64,000 bases of DNA from Anaeromyxobacter paludicola (GTDB taxonomy: Bacteria > Myxococcota > Myxococcia > Myxococcales > Anaeromyxobacteraceae), in NCBI RefSeq assembly GCF_023169965.1, contig NZ_AP025592.1, forward strand, positions 496,001 to 560,000, in the 5' to 3' direction. This document shows positions 1 to 8,912 of the stretch, piece after piece. The notes under the pieces are model-generated. The model was not told the DNA's origin. It saw only the letters and a list, made by a program, of their open reading frames with translations, and searched no databases. Each line of letters begins with the position of its first letter. Position 1 is the first letter of the stretch. The translations under genes and the position numbers were made by a program.

Positions 1-10
1 CCTGGGGCAT
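1..10 (-). CDS. Possible first codons of a gene running off the left edge
   Basis: On the minus strand an ATG at 10-8 is preceded by a strong ribosome-binding sequence (GGAGGAGGACGTC directly before the ATG), and the frame continues off the window as Met-Pro-Gln. Only three codons are visible, so the product cannot be named. The call rests on the ribosome-binding site alone. Confidence 0.3.
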
Positions 11-120
11 GACGTCCTCCTCCGGGCAGGCGCGGAGGCGCCGGCCCGCGGAGGGGGAGCGTGACACGTCGCGCTCCGGCCCGCGATCCGGCCGGTGGGT
101 TCGCTCCGAGGTCGGGCCCC

Positions 121-140
121 GGCGGGACCCCCGTCCCGCC
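121..140 (-). terminator. Hairpin just after the first chemoreceptor gene
   Basis: A perfect 8-bp stem (GGCGGGAC at 121-128, GTCCCGCC at 133-140) with a CCCC loop begins 5 bp beyond the chemoreceptor stop codon at 145-147. There is no T-run, so it may be a weak or factor-assisted terminator or a 3'-end-stabilising hairpin. Confidence 0.45.
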
Positions 141-144
141 CGGG

Positions 145-3100
145 CTAGAACTTCCCCAGGTCGTCGTCGTCCTCGAGCGGGATGAGCTCCTCGGGGGTGA
201 GGTGGATCCCGTTGGTCCCGTTCTTCTTCGCCGCGCCGTTCGCGGCCGGGGGAGGCGAGGCCGGCGGCCGGCGCGGGCCGGGCGCGGCCGGGGCCGGGAG
301 CCGGGGCGCGGCGGCGCGCGGCGCCGGCCGGGCGGGGGCGTCCGTGCCGGTGAGGCGGAAGGATCCCACCATCGCCGCGAGCTCCTCCGACTGGCCGGAG
401 AGCTCGCTCGCCGCCGAGGACGACTGCTCGGAGCTGGCGGCGTTCTGCTGCGTCACCCGGTCCATCTCCTCGACCGCCCGGTCGAGCTGGGCGAGCCCGT
501 TCGACTGCTCCTTCGCGGCGGCGGCGATCTCGGCGATGATGTCGGTGACCTTCCCGACGCCGCCCACGATCTCGCCCAGCTTCTCGGCGACGTGCCGCGA
601 GGTGCGCGCGCCCTCGCCGGCCTGCTTCACCGACTCGCGGATGAGGGCCTCGGTCTTCTGCGCCGCCTCCTTGCTCCGGAGCGCCAGCGAGCGGACCTCC
701 TCGGCGACGACGGCGAAGCCGCGCCCCGCCTCGCCGGCCCGCGCGGCCTCCACCGCGGCGTTGAGGGCGAGGAGGTTGGTCTGGAAGGCGATCTCGTTGA
801 TGTCGCGGATGATGGCGCTCGTCCCCTCGGCCGCGGCCCGGATCTTCTCCATCGCGCCCTGCATCTGCTCCACCGCGCCGGCGCCCTCGACCGCCTGCCC
901 CTTGGCCCCCTGGGAAAGCGCGCTCGCCTGGGCCGCGTTCTCGGCGGAGGTGCGCGCCATGCCGGCGACCGACTCGAGGCTGGCGCCGGTCTCCTCGAGG
1001 CTGGCGGCCTGCTCCGACGCGCCGCTCGCCACCGCCTGCGCGGAGGCGGCGATCTGCCCGGCGGCGCTCGACACCTGGCGCACCGCCTGCGAGACCTGCG
1101 CCAGGGCCTCGTCGAGCGCCCGGGCCGTCCCGTTGACCGCCTCCTGCATGCGGGCGTGGTCGCCGCGGTACTCGCCGGTCACCCGCGCCGTGAGGTCGCG
1201 GGCCGCGAGCCGCTCCAGCACCGCGCTCGACTCGCGGACCGGCGCGAGCACCGCGTCGAGCGTGGCGTTCACGCCCTCGACCACCTTGCGGAAGTCGCCC
1301 TGGTGACGCGAGGCGTCGGCCCGGGTGTCGAGCCGCCCCTCCACCGCGGCTCGGACCAGCCCGTCGGCGTCCGCCACGAGGGCGTTCACGGCGTCGATGC
1401 AGGTGTTGAGGTTCTGCTCGAGGGCGCGGAAGTCGCCCGGCCACCCGGCGTCGCTCCGGGGCGGGATGCGCCCCTTGGAGATGTCGTCCACGCAGCGGGC
1501 CGCGACCTGGAGCGGGCCGGTGATGGAGTCGAGCATCGCGTTCAGGTTCTGGAGCAGCACGCCGTTGTAGCCGCCGTACCGGGAGACGTCGGCGCGCACG
1601 CCGAGCCGCCCCTCGCGCGCGGCCTGGAAGAGCCGCTCCATGTCGGCGCCGCGCATCCGGATGACGTCGGTGAAGGTGTTCCAGTGCTCCTTGAGCGCGC
1701 CGTAGTCCCCGCGCATCTCGGTGGTGATGGGCGGGGGGACCGAGCCCTGGGCGAAGAGCTGCACGTAGCCGATGCTGAGCTGGAGCGGGGCCAGGAAGGC
1801 GTCCACGCTCGCGTTGACCCCCTCGATGACCTTGCGGAAGTCGCCCTGGTGGCGCGCCGCGTCGGCGCGGGCCTGCAGCTGCCCCTCCACCGCCGCGCGG
1901 GCCAGCGCCTGGGCGTCCACCACGAGCGCGTTCACCGCGGCGATGCAGCGGTTCAGGCCCAGCTTCAGCTCCTCGAAGCGCCCGCGGTAGGTCGCCTCGA
2001 TGGGCGGCGGGATCTCGCCGCGCGAGATGCGCTCGACGCACACCGCGGCGGCCGCGAGCGGCTCGGCGACGGCGTCGAGGAGCCGGTTCATGCCCTCGAT
2101 CACCCGCGCGTTCTGGCCCTGGTACGCCGAGGCGTCGGCGCGGACCGAGAGGTCGCCGGCCAGGGCCGCCTCGATGAGGAGGTCGAGGTCGCGCGAGCGC
2201 GCGTTCACCATCGCGATGAGCTGGTTGAGGCTGTCCTTCACCGCGTTGAAGTCGCCCTGGTACTCGGTCTCGATGGGGTGGGCCGGCTCGCCGCGGGCGA
2301 TGAGGCCGATGGTCAGCTCCGCCTCCTGGAAGGGCGCCTGGAAGGCGTCCACGGTGGCGTTCACGCCGTCCACGATGCCGCGGAACTCGGGCTCCACGCG
2401 GGAGGGATCGCCGCGCACCGAGAGGTCGCCCTCCCGCACCGCCCGCGCGAGCCGCTCCGACTCGGCGCGGAGCGCGGCCAGGCTCCGGCCGATGAGCCGG
2501 CCGAGCAGGAGCGCGATGGTGACGAGGAGCAGCGCGCCGACGGCGATGGCGCCGGCGATGGCGGTCATGGAGCGGGCGGCGGCCTTGTCGCCCTCGCCCC
2601 GCTGCTGGTCCGCCTCGGCGCGGAGCGCCTCGTTGAGATCGCCGAGCGCGGCGTCGGCGGCGGAGAAGGCGGTCTCGAGGGCCGCGAAGGCGATGGAGGC
2701 CTCGCGGTCGGCGCGCGCCGCCGCCTCGCCGTCGCGCGACTGGTCGCGCCGCGCCAGCGCCGCCAGGGCCTGCTGGGCCGCCTGCGCCCAGTCGGCCAGG
2801 GGCCCCTTGGCCGCCGTCCAGAGCTCGTCCACGCGCGGGGTGCGGGGCAGGGCCTCGAAGGCGGCCTGCGACTCGTCCACCGCCTGCATCGCCTGCTGGG
2901 CGCGCCCCTCCGCCATCTGGCGGATCTGGACGCCGCGGGCCGACAGGCCCGAGTAGGCGGCCAGCATCACCTTCGACTCGCCGTCGCGCAGGGCCGCCAC
3001 CGCCTGGACGCTCGGGAGCGTCTTCGTGGCGACGTGCACCAGCCGGCCGCGGATCGCGGCGGCGCTCCAGTAGGCGAGCCCGCCCACCACGATCGAGACC

Positions 3101-3156
3101 GCCACGGCTCCGGCGAAGGAGATCAGGATGCGCTTCCGGATGCTCATCGACTGCAT
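145..3156 (-). CDS. Methyl-accepting chemotaxis protein with poly-HAMP array
   Basis: A 1003-residue inner-membrane chemoreceptor. One membrane helix lies near residues 10-35, followed by a short all-helical periplasmic domain of about 150 residues (4HB-like) and a second helix near 200-225. Next come about ten tandem HAMP-like units alternating between two forms, one carrying G-D-L-x-V-R-A-D and one carrying S-R-G-E-I-P-P-P-I. The signalling hairpin tip ([19 protein letters not shown]) lies near residue 785, so the protein should drive a CheA/CheW array. The C-terminus is a Pro/Ala-rich linker ending in an acidic tail ([10 protein letters not shown]). No NWETF-type CheR tether is seen. The start is the first ATG, behind GAGAGGCG. 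It lies 3' of an orphan PstS-like gene but is separated from it by a strong hairpin. The ligand is unknown. Confidence 0.93.
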   Translation of the reverse strand: MQSMSIRKRILISFAGAVAVSIVVGGLAYWSAAAIRGRLVHVATKTLPSVQAVAALRDGESKVMLAAYSGLSARGVQIRQMAEGRAQQAMQAVDESQAAFEALPRTPRVDELWTAAKGPLADWAQAAQQALAALARRDQSRDGEAAARADREASIAFAALETAFSAADAALGDLNEALRAEADQQRGEGDKAAARSMTAIAGAIAVGALLLVTIALLLGRLIGRSLAALRAESERLARAVREGDLSVRGDPSRVEPEFRGIVDGVNATVDAFQAPFQEAELTIGLIARGEPAHPIETEYQGDFNAVKDSLNQLIAMVNARSRDLDLLIEAALAGDLSVRADASAYQGQNARVIEGMNRLLDAVAEPLAAAAVCVERISRGEIPPPIEATYRGRFEELKLGLNRCIAAVNALVVDAQALARAAVEGQLQARADAARHQGDFRKVIEGVNASVDAFLAPLQLSIGYVQLFAQGSVPPPITTEMRGDYGALKEHWNTFTDVIRMRGADMERLFQAAREGRLGVRADVSRYGGYNGVLLQNLNAMLDSITGPLQVAARCVDDISKGRIPPRSDAGWPGDFRALEQNLNTCIDAVNALVADADGLVRAAVEGRLDTRADASRHQGDFRKVVEGVNATLDAVLAPVRESSAVLERLAARDLTARVTGEYRGDHARMQEAVNGTARALDEALAQVSQAVRQVSSAAGQIAASAQAVASGASEQAASLEETGASLESVAGMARTSAENAAQASALSQGAKGQAVEGAGAVEQMQGAMEKIRAAAEGTSAIIRDINEIAFQTNLLALNAAVEAARAGEAGRGFAVVAEEVRSLALRSKEAAQKTEALIRESVKQAGEGARTSRHVAEKLGEIVGGVGKVTDIIAEIAAAAKEQSNGLAQLDRAVEEMDRVTQQNAASSEQSSSAASELSGQSEELAAMVGSFRLTGTDAPARPAPRAAAPRLPAPAAPGPRRPPASPPPAANGAAKKNGTNGIHLTPEELIPLEDDDDLGKF

Positions 3157-3198
3157 GGACGCCTCTCGTTCAGGTGAACCCTGCCCCTGGGTGGGATC

Positions 3199-3230
3199 GG
3201 CCCCGGGGTCGTCGGCGACGCCCCGGGGCC
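3199..3230 (-). terminator. Strong hairpin after the PstS-like gene
   Basis: A 10-bp perfect stem (GGCCCCGGGG at 3199-3208, CCCCGGGGCC at 3221-3230) is extended inward by CGTC/GACG around a GGC loop, with one bulged T. It lies just 3' of the minus-strand stop at 3244 and should separate the binding-protein transcript from the chemoreceptor. No T-tract follows. Confidence 0.6.
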
Positions 3231-3243
3231 CCCTCGACCGCGG

Positions 3244-4056
3244 CTAGCGAACGGGGACGAAGCTCTTCGCCACGATCTGCTGCCCCTCGGGGGAGAGCAT
3301 GAAGTCGTAGAACTGCTTGAGCGCGCCGGTGGGGCGGGCCCTGGAGACCAGCAGGAGCGGCCGTGAGAGCAGGTACGTCCCGGCGCGGATGTCGTCCTTG
3401 CTCGGCATGATCCCGTCGAGCGGGATGGCCCGCACGCCGGTGGCCGAGTAGGCCATGGTCGCCGGGCCGAGGGCCGCCGGGTTGCCGGCGATGAGCTTCA
3501 CGCAGTCGCTGGCGTCGTCGAGCTCCTTCACCGCGCCGTAGGGGTCGCCGTCGAGCACGGTGGCGCGGAAGGCGTCCACGGTGGCGCGGCCGCTGTTGAC
3601 CGGCTCGCTGCAGGCGACGATGGGCAGGTTCGCGCCGCCCACCTCCTTCCAGTTCTTGATCTTCCCGGTGTAGATGCCCTTGAGCTGCGCCTTGGTGAGC
3701 ACCTTCACCGGGTTCTTCTGCGACACGAACACGCCGAGGGCGTCGTAGCCGATGATCTGGAAGTGGGGGCGCCGGCCGAGCTCGTCCGGCGTGAGCGCGC
3801 GGGACACCCCGGCCACCGACACCTCGCCCGCGAGCGCGGCCTTGAGCCCCTTGCCCGCGCCGCTCGTGCCGACGCGCGCGAACTTGACCCCGGACTTCTG
3901 CTCGAAGCGGGGCACCGCCTCCTTCATGATCTTCCCGGCGATGCTGGTGGCGCCGTCGTAGGTGAGCTCCTCGGCGGCGGCGCTGGCCCCCGAGGTGAGC
4001 GCGGCGGCGGCGGTGACGGCGGCCGCGAGGGCCCGCAGTGAGCGCAGGTGGGACAT
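3244..4056 (-). CDS. PstS-like periplasmic substrate-binding protein
   Basis: A 270-residue exported protein of the PBP-like family used by phosphate (PstS-type) ABC importers. A signal peptide (M-S-H-L-R-S-L-R then a hydrophobic Ala-rich core ending about residue 27) precedes a mature start of E-E-L-T-Y-D-G-A-T-S. Family-typical segments are V-G-T-S-G-A-G-K-G-L (anion-binding loop) and I-Y-T-G-K-I-K-N-W-K-E-V-G-G. A longer frame reaches 4116, but the ATG at 4056 directly precedes the signal peptide and has GGAAGAGA upstream. No pstCAB genes are nearby, so it is an orphan binding protein. It could scavenge phosphate or another oxyanion with a transporter encoded elsewhere, or feed a chemoreceptor. 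The ligand cannot be read from the sequence. Confidence 0.8.
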   Translation of the reverse strand: MSHLRSLRALAAAVTAAAALTSGASAAAEELTYDGATSIAGKIMKEAVPRFEQKSGVKFARVGTSGAGKGLKAALAGEVSVAGVSRALTPDELGRRPHFQIIGYDALGVFVSQKNPVKVLTKAQLKGIYTGKIKNWKEVGGANLPIVACSEPVNSGRATVDAFRATVLDGDPYGAVKELDDASDCVKLIAGNPAALGPATMAYSATGVRAIPLDGIMPSKDDIRAGTYLLSRPLLLVSRARPTGALKQFYDFMLSPEGQQIVAKSFVPVR

Positions 4057-4169
4057 GTGGTCTCTCTTCCGACGTGATCGGGCCGCGGCGCGCGGCCGGA
4101 TCCACTCTCCCTGCAAACTCCGGACGCGCCGGGCGCCCGGCCGCGTTACTCGTCTCCCGGGAGGTCCTC

Positions 4170-5012
4170 ATGCACGTGCTCATCGCCGGCTGCGGCTGGC
4201 TCGGCCAGGCGGTCGCGGCGGCGCTCCTCGCCCGCGGCGACCGGGTCACCGGGGTCCGCCGCGATCCGGCGCGGGCGGCGGCGCTGGCCCCGCTCGGCGT
4301 CGCCCCGCTCGCCGCCGACCTGACCGATCCCGCCGCGCTGGAGCGGCTCCCCGGCGACGTGGACGCCGTCGTCGCCTGCCAGTCGGCCCGCGCCGACGGG
4401 GAAGGGCCCTACCGGGACGCCTACGTCCGCTCCAACGAGACCCTGCTCGCGCTCGCCCGCCGGCGGCCGCTGCGCGCCTTCGTCTACACCGGCTCCACCG
4501 GCGTGTTCGGGCAGCGGGACGGGGAGGACGTGGACGAGACCACCCCGCCCGACCCCCGCTCTCCCGGGGCGGAGGTGCTGGTGCAGGCGGAGCGGCTCGT
4601 GCTGGGCGCCGCGCCGGGGGTGCCGGCGCGGCTCGTCCGGCTGTCCGGCCTCTACGGCCCGGGGCGGGCCGGGATCCTCGAGCGGGTCCGCGGCGGCGCG
4701 CTGGCGCTCGGCCCCGGCGACGGCGCCTGGATGAACTTCTGCCACCGCGACGACGCGGTGGCGTTCGTGCTCGCCGCGCTCGACCGCGGCCGCGACGGCG
4801 GGGTCTACCACGGCAGCGACGCGCGTCCGGCGCGGCGGCGCGAGGTGGTGACGTGGGTGGCCGCGGCGCTCGGGATCCCGCCCGCGCGGCGCGAGGAGGC
4901 GCCCGCGGGGCCGGACCGGCGCATCCTCTCCGAGCGCTCCCGGCGCGAGCTCGGTCTCACCTTGTCCTACCCGTCCTTCGCGGAGGGCGTGAAAATGCTC
5001 TTACCGAGGTGA
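4170..5012 (+). CDS. NAD(P)-dependent epimerase/dehydratase-family protein (extended SDR, YeeZ-like)
   Basis: A 280-residue Rossmann-fold protein. The N-terminal nucleotide-binding motif is G-C-G-W-L-G-Q-A (residues 8-15), with the basic V-R-R-D after strand 2 favouring NADP. Y-T-G-S-T-G-V-F-G (around residue 110) and a later L-Y-G-P-G-R segment are typical of extended short-chain dehydrogenases acting on nucleotide sugars or small metabolites. The start at 4170 is set by the dinucleotide motif and the GGGAGGT ribosome-binding sequence; an upstream in-frame start at 4038 would add unrelated residues. It is divergent from the PstS-like gene and 34 bp upstream of the cytochrome synthase gene. 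The substrate is unknown. Confidence 0.82.
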   Translation: MHVLIAGCGWLGQAVAAALLARGDRVTGVRRDPARAAALAPLGVAPLAADLTDPAALERLPGDVDAVVACQSARADGEGPYRDAYVRSNETLLALARRRPLRAFVYTGSTGVFGQRDGEDVDETTPPDPRSPGAEVLVQAERLVLGAAPGVPARLVRLSGLYGPGRAGILERVRGGALALGPGDGAWMNFCHRDDAVAFVLAALDRGRDGGVYHGSDARPARRREVVTWVAAALGIPPARREEAPAGPDRRILSERSRRELGLTLSYPSFAEGVKMLLPR

Positions 5013-5046
5013 CCTCCGCCCGGAAAAATGCTTTCCTTGCGGCCCT

Positions 5047-7296
5047 ATGAAGAAGCTCGTCGAAGCGCTCGCCTCGTTGAAGCTGGCCGTGGTTCTCCTC
5101 GTGCTGCTGCTCCTCGGCCTCTCGGCCGGCACGATCGTCGAGTCCTCGCGCGGCGCCGAGGTGGCGGGAAAGCTCGTCTACTACTCCTGGTGGTTCCTCG
5201 GGCTCGAGGTGGTGTTCCTCGTGAACGTCGCCTGCTCGATCGTGCACCTGTACCCGTGGGGCAAGCCGCGGATCGGCTTCCTCGTGACGCACGGCGCGAT
5301 GGTGGTGATCCTGGCCGGCGCCAGCGCCTCCTACTTCCTGAAGCAGGAGGGGCAGCTCATGCTCTGGGAGGGCGAGACCGGCAACCAGCTCGTGGCCCGC
5401 GAGGCCGACGGCGGGGCCGCGGTGACCCTCCCGTTCGCGGTGCAGCTCGAGCGCTTCCGCATCGACCACTACCCGGGCACCATGCGCCCCTCGAACTTCC
5501 GCAGCGACGTGCGGATCATCGACTCGACCGCCGGCGATCCCTTCCCGGCCGCCATCTGGATGAACCACCCGTTCGACCACCGCGGCTGGCGCTTCTTCCA
5601 GTCGAGCTACCAGCAGCAGGGCGGCCGCTCCGCCACCGTGCTCTCGGTCTCGAAGGATCCCGGCGAGCCCATCGTGTTCGTCGGCTACGGGCTCCTCGTC
5701 CTCGGCATGTGCCTCGTGCTCGGCACCCGCATCTCGCAGGCCCGCGCCAAGAAGAAGGCGCTCGAGGCGCTCGGCGCCCTCGCGGCCCTGGCGCTCCTCG
5801 GCGTCGCCCTCCCGGCGCACGCCGCCGATCCGGGCCTGGAGCAGCTGCGCCGGCTGCCGGTGCAGCACGACGGCCGGGTGATGCCGCTCGACACGCTCGC
5901 CCGCGAGCAGGTGGTGGCCGTGACCGGCGAGCGCGCCTTCCAGGGGTCCGACCCGGTGCAGACCGTCGTCTCCTGGTGGGCGGAGCCGCAGGCCGCCGCC
6001 CAGGCGCCGGTGGTGAAGCTCGGCCACCCCGACCTCGCGGCCGCCGTGGGCGCCCCGGGGATGACCCACGCCTCGTTCGCGCAGATCGTGAACAGCCAGG
6101 CGGCGATGCAGCTGCTCGATCAGGCCCGCGAGGCCGCCGCCTCCGGCCGGCCGCGCCAGGGCGTGCTCTCCGCCGCCGAGAAGCTCGAGGAGCGGCTCGT
6201 GGCCATGCAGGCCATCCTCCAGCGCGAGGTCATCCGCCCCGTGCCCCCGCCCGGCGACGTCACCCAGCGCTGGGGCGTGCCGCGCGTGGGCGGGGCGGCA
6301 GAGCTCACCGCGCTCGCCGCCGGCCCCCGCCTCCAGGGCTGGCCCTCGGCCGCCGAGATCGACCGCGAGATCACCTACAACCAGGTGCGCCCGACGCGGG
6401 TGGCCTGGATCGTCCTGGTGCTGGCGCTCCTCGTGTCCATCTACGCCTGGAGCGGCCGCAGCAAGCTGCTCGACGGGATCGCGCTCGCCGGGCTCGTCGC
6501 CGGCTTCGCGGTGATGACCTGGGGCATCGGCACCCGCTGGGCCATCGCCGGCCGCATTCCGGCCTCGAACATGTACGAGTCGCTCCTGTTCCTGGCCTGG
6601 GGCGTGGGGCTCTTCGCGGTGGTCGCCTTCGCGCTCATGCGCAACCGGCTCGTGGTGCTGAACGCCAACGCCATGGCGGCGCTCACGATGCTCCTCACCG
6701 ACCTCCTGCCGATCGACGGCTTCGTCCACCCGGTGCCGCCGGTGCTCTCCGGCACGCCCTGGCTCGCCATCCACGTGCCCATCATCATGGTGAGCTACTC
6801 GGTGCTGGCGCTCGGCGTGGTCATCGCGCACATGCAGGTGGGGTTCACCATCTTCTCGCCCCGCCGCGCCGAGCTCATCGAGCGCATGGCGGACCTGCTC
6901 TACTGGTACATGTTCGTGGGCTCGATCCTGCTCATCGCCGGCATCCTCACCGGCTCGATCTGGGCCGCGTCGTCCTGGGGCCGGTACTGGGGCTGGGATC
7001 CGAAGGAGGTCTGGTCGCTCGTCGCCTTCCTCGCCTACATGGCCATCGTCCACGGCCGCTTCGACAAGCTCATCGGCAACTTCGGCGTGGCCGCCATCAG
7101 CATCGTGGCCTTCCAGACCATCCTCATGACCTACCTGGGCGTGAACTTCGTGCTCACGACCGGCATGCACTCCTACGGCATGGGCGACTCGCCGGTGGTC
7201 ACCTGGATGATCGTCGTGGCCCTCGCCGAGATCGCGTTCCTGGTGATCGGCTGGGCCGCGCACCAGCGGCAGCAGAAGGCGCTCGCGGCGGCGTGA
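5047..7296 (+). CDS. Fused CcsB-CcsA (ResB-ResC) cytochrome c synthase
   Basis: A 749-residue membrane protein that fuses the two System II cytochrome c maturation subunits; these carry haem to the outer face of the membrane and attach it to CXXCH apocytochromes. The N-terminal ~230 residues are ResB/CcsB-like, with membrane helices and an external domain. A middle segment of about 170 residues is largely soluble. The C-terminal ~350 residues are CcsA, with the tryptophan-rich haem-handling motif W-G-R-Y-W-G-W-D-P-K-E-V-W-S-L near residue 640. Candidate haem-ligand histidines are seen in A-I-H-V-P and G-M-H-S-Y-G. This is probably the general synthase of the cell, because a second, split synthase lies at 49-57 kb beside multiheme cytochromes. 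The stop codon overlaps the next gene's GTG by 4 bp. Confidence 0.93.
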   Translation: MKKLVEALASLKLAVVLLVLLLLGLSAGTIVESSRGAEVAGKLVYYSWWFLGLEVVFLVNVACSIVHLYPWGKPRIGFLVTHGAMVVILAGASASYFLKQEGQLMLWEGETGNQLVAREADGGAAVTLPFAVQLERFRIDHYPGTMRPSNFRSDVRIIDSTAGDPFPAAIWMNHPFDHRGWRFFQSSYQQQGGRSATVLSVSKDPGEPIVFVGYGLLVLGMCLVLGTRISQARAKKKALEALGALAALALLGVALPAHAADPGLEQLRRLPVQHDGRVMPLDTLAREQVVAVTGERAFQGSDPVQTVVSWWAEPQAAAQAPVVKLGHPDLAAAVGAPGMTHASFAQIVNSQAAMQLLDQAREAAASGRPRQGVLSAAEKLEERLVAMQAILQREVIRPVPPPGDVTQRWGVPRVGGAAELTALAAGPRLQGWPSAAEIDREITYNQVRPTRVAWIVLVLALLVSIYAWSGRSKLLDGIALAGLVAGFAVMTWGIGTRWAIAGRIPASNMYESLLFLAWGVGLFAVVAFALMRNRLVVLNANAMAALTMLLTDLLPIDGFVHPVPPVLSGTPWLAIHVPIIMVSYSVLALGVVIAHMQVGFTIFSPRRAELIERMADLLYWYMFVGSILLIAGILTGSIWAASSWGRYWGWDPKEVWSLVAFLAYMAIVHGRFDKLIGNFGVAAISIVAFQTILMTYLGVNFVLTTGMHSYGMGDSPVVTWMIVVALAEIAFLVIGWAAHQRQQKALAAA

Positions 7297-7874
7297 GGCT
7301 CCTCCTCGCGGCCTTCCCGCCGGAGCTCGCCGGGCTCGACGGCGCGCCGCCGCCCGGCTGGCGCGTCGCCACCTGCGGGGTGGGGGCCGTGACGGCCGCC
7401 GCCCGGACGGCGCGCCTCCTCGCCGCCGAGCGGCCGGAGCGGGTGCTCTTCGTCGGGACCTGCGGGGCGCTCGATCCGGCGCTCGCGCCGGGAGCCCTCG
7501 TCGGCGTCGAGGCCGCGATCGCGACCTCGACGGAGGAGCTCACCGGGCGGGCCTACCGTCCGGCCGTCGAGCCGGTGAGGTGGGCCTGCGGCTGGGCGCT
7601 GCCCCTGCCGGCGGTCGTGGTCGCGGTGCCGCCGGCCATCACCTCGAGCGAGGAGGGCGCCGGGGCCCTGGCGCGGGTGGCCGCGGTGGAGCACCTCGAG
7701 CTCACGGGCGTGCTCGCCGCCTGCGCCGAGGCCGGAGTCCCGGCCGGCGCGGCGCTGGCGGTCGCGAACCGGGTCGGGCCGGGGGCGAACGCCGAGTGGC
7801 GGGCCCACCATGCCCGCGTGAGCCGCGCGCTCGTCGCCGAGCTGCGCCGGCTCGGCGTGCTGCCGCCGCCCTGA
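7293..7874 (+). CDS. Small nucleoside phosphorylase/futalosine hydrolase-like protein
   Basis: A 193-residue protein of the PNP/MTA-SAH nucleosidase fold. The GTG start is part of a GTGA overlap with the preceding cytochrome synthase stop codon, implying translational coupling. Fold hallmarks are C-G-V-G-A-V-T-A-A near residue 28, V-G-T-C-G-A-L-D near residue 51, and a C-terminal V-E-H-L-E-L-T-G-V followed by A-N-R-V-G-P-G. The last segment resembles futalosine hydrolase (MqnB), which removes hypoxanthine in the alternative menaquinone pathway. The normally conserved M-E-G around the ribose-binding Glu is changed to L-E-L, so specificity is uncertain. An MqnB role would suit a menaquinone-using anaerobe, but no other mqn gene is in the window. 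Confidence 0.65.
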   Translation: MRLLLAAFPPELAGLDGAPPPGWRVATCGVGAVTAAARTARLLAAERPERVLFVGTCGALDPALAPGALVGVEAAIATSTEELTGRAYRPAVEPVRWACGWALPLPAVVVAVPPAITSSEEGAGALARVAAVEHLELTGVLAACAEAGVPAGAALAVANRVGPGANAEWRAHHARVSRALVAELRRLGVLPPP

Positions 7875-7894
7875 TCAGCCCCCAGAAAGCGAGA

Positions 7895-7922
7895 AAGCCC
7901 GGCCTCGCGAGAGACCGGGCTT
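7895..7922. terminator. Bidirectional terminator between convergent genes
   Basis: AAGCCCGG (7895-7902) pairs perfectly with CCGGGCTT (7915-7922). The hairpin lies between the plus-strand nucleosidase stop and the minus-strand cold-shock gene stop. Reading the minus strand, the stem is followed by the T-rich TTTCTCGCTTTC, so it works best for cspA. Confidence 0.8.
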
Positions 7923-7945
7923 CCTATCCATTCACCGCGAAGCGG

Positions 7946-8149
7946 TTAGATGGCGCGGACGTTCGCCGCCTGCAGGCCCTTGGGGCCCTTGACGACGTCG
8001 AACTCCACCTTCTGACCCTCGGCGAGGGTACGGAAGCCCTCGGCCTGGATCGCGGTGTGGTGGCAGAACACGTCCTCGCCGCCGCTGTCCTGGGTGATGA
8101 AGCCGAAGCCCTTGGCGTCGTTGAACCACTTCACGGTACCGGTAGCCAT
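7946..8149 (-). CDS. cspA: Cold-shock domain protein
   Basis: A 67-residue single cold-shock domain covering the whole protein. Both nucleic-acid-binding motifs are intact: K-G-F-G-F-I (RNP1) and D-V-F-C-H-H-T-A-I (RNP2, with Cys where Phe-Val is more usual). It binds single-stranded RNA or DNA and melts RNA structure. Upstream on the minus strand there is a leader of about 145 bp with a small hairpin (GGCA...TGCC) and a plausible promoter (TCGACA, 17 bp, TAGACG near 8227-8255). A long structured leader is typical of cold-shock genes. The start is the only ATG in frame with the domain, behind AGAGAAGAAACG. A terminator follows at 7895-7922. It could equally be a constitutive Csp paralogue. 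Confidence 0.95.
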   Translation of the reverse strand: MATGTVKWFNDAKGFGFITQDSGGEDVFCHHTAIQAEGFRTLAEGQKVEFDVVKGPKGLQAANVRAI

Positions 8150-8294
8150 TACTGAAACTCGTTTCTTCTCTGTTCCGGCGGCAGAAAGTGCCGTTCGGAC
8201 CCTTCCCGATGCGGGGAGGGAGCAAAGCGTCTACACGAACGCACGGGGAATGTCGAGAGTCTGACGCGCCGGAGTACCCATTTGATACAGGGCC

Positions 8295-8747
8295 TCACTC
8301 TAACGAGGGAGGTTCGCGCCCGACGGCGATGACGCTGAGCTCCAGGCGGCCCCTCGGCCGCTCCACCTCGACCGCCTCTCCGGCCTCTCTCCCCAGCAGC
8401 GCCCGGCCGAGCGGCGAATCGACGCTCAGGAGGCCGCGCCGGACGTCGGCCTCGTCGGGACCGACGAGCCGCCAGGCGCGGCGCGCCCCGTCCTCTCCCT
8501 CCACGGTCACCCAGGTGCCGAAGCCGGCCTTCCCGGGCGGGGCCGCCTCCGGGCCGAGCACGGTGAGGGCGGCCAGCGTGCCCTCGAGGAAGCGCGCCCG
8601 CTCCCCCTGGGCTCCCGCCAGCTCGGCCACGAGCGCGGCGTGTCCCTCGGGCGTCACGTACCGGACCTCGCCGGGAGCGAGCCGGGGCGGCGCGCGGAGC
8701 ACCGGCGCAGGCTCGGGGGTCTCCTCGCTCGTGAACGCCTTCGACAT
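8295..8747 (-). CDS. Gre-like transcription factor with shortened coiled coil
   Basis: A 150-residue relative of GreA/GreB, which enter the RNA polymerase secondary channel. The C-terminal FKBP-like domain is complete: G-T-W-V-T-V-E-G-E-D-G, then R-L-V-G-P-D-E-A-D, D-S-P-L-G-R-A-L-L-G and G-E-A-V-E-V. The N-terminal hairpin starts normally at V-T-P-E-G-H-A-A-L, but only about 45 residues separate it from the C-terminal domain, against roughly 70 in GreB. The G-D-R-S-E-N-A-D-Y-like tip with the two acidic residues that place Mg2+ for transcript cleavage is absent. About 28 unstructured Pro/Glu-rich residues precede the domain. It probably binds polymerase without stimulating cleavage, acting instead as a competitor or regulator (inference). 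It is transcribed toward cspA. Confidence 0.8.
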   Translation of the reverse strand: MSKAFTSEETPEPAPVLRAPPRLAPGEVRYVTPEGHAALVAELAGAQGERARFLEGTLAALTVLGPEAAPPGKAGFGTWVTVEGEDGARRAWRLVGPDEADVRRGLLSVDSPLGRALLGREAGEAVEVERPRGRLELSVIAVGREPPSLE

Positions 8748-8912
8748 GACCGGATCCTAACACCGGGGGCGCCGCGGCGGCCCGCCCGGCGGGGCCGAGG
8801 GGCTGCCTCTCGGGGATGCCGCCGCCGGGCAGGTGCGCCGCCGCCGGACCCACCCCACCGTTGCCTGTCGTGCGGCGCGCCGCCCGGGCGGCGGCGGAGG
8901 AGGCGGCGGATC

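Noticed and set aside
4957-7263. 768-residue open frame antisense to the fused cytochrome synthase
   Set aside because: Composed of His/Glu/Asp/Arg/Gly repeats typical of antisense frames in GC-rich genes; the plus strand has unmistakable CcsB/CcsA motifs.
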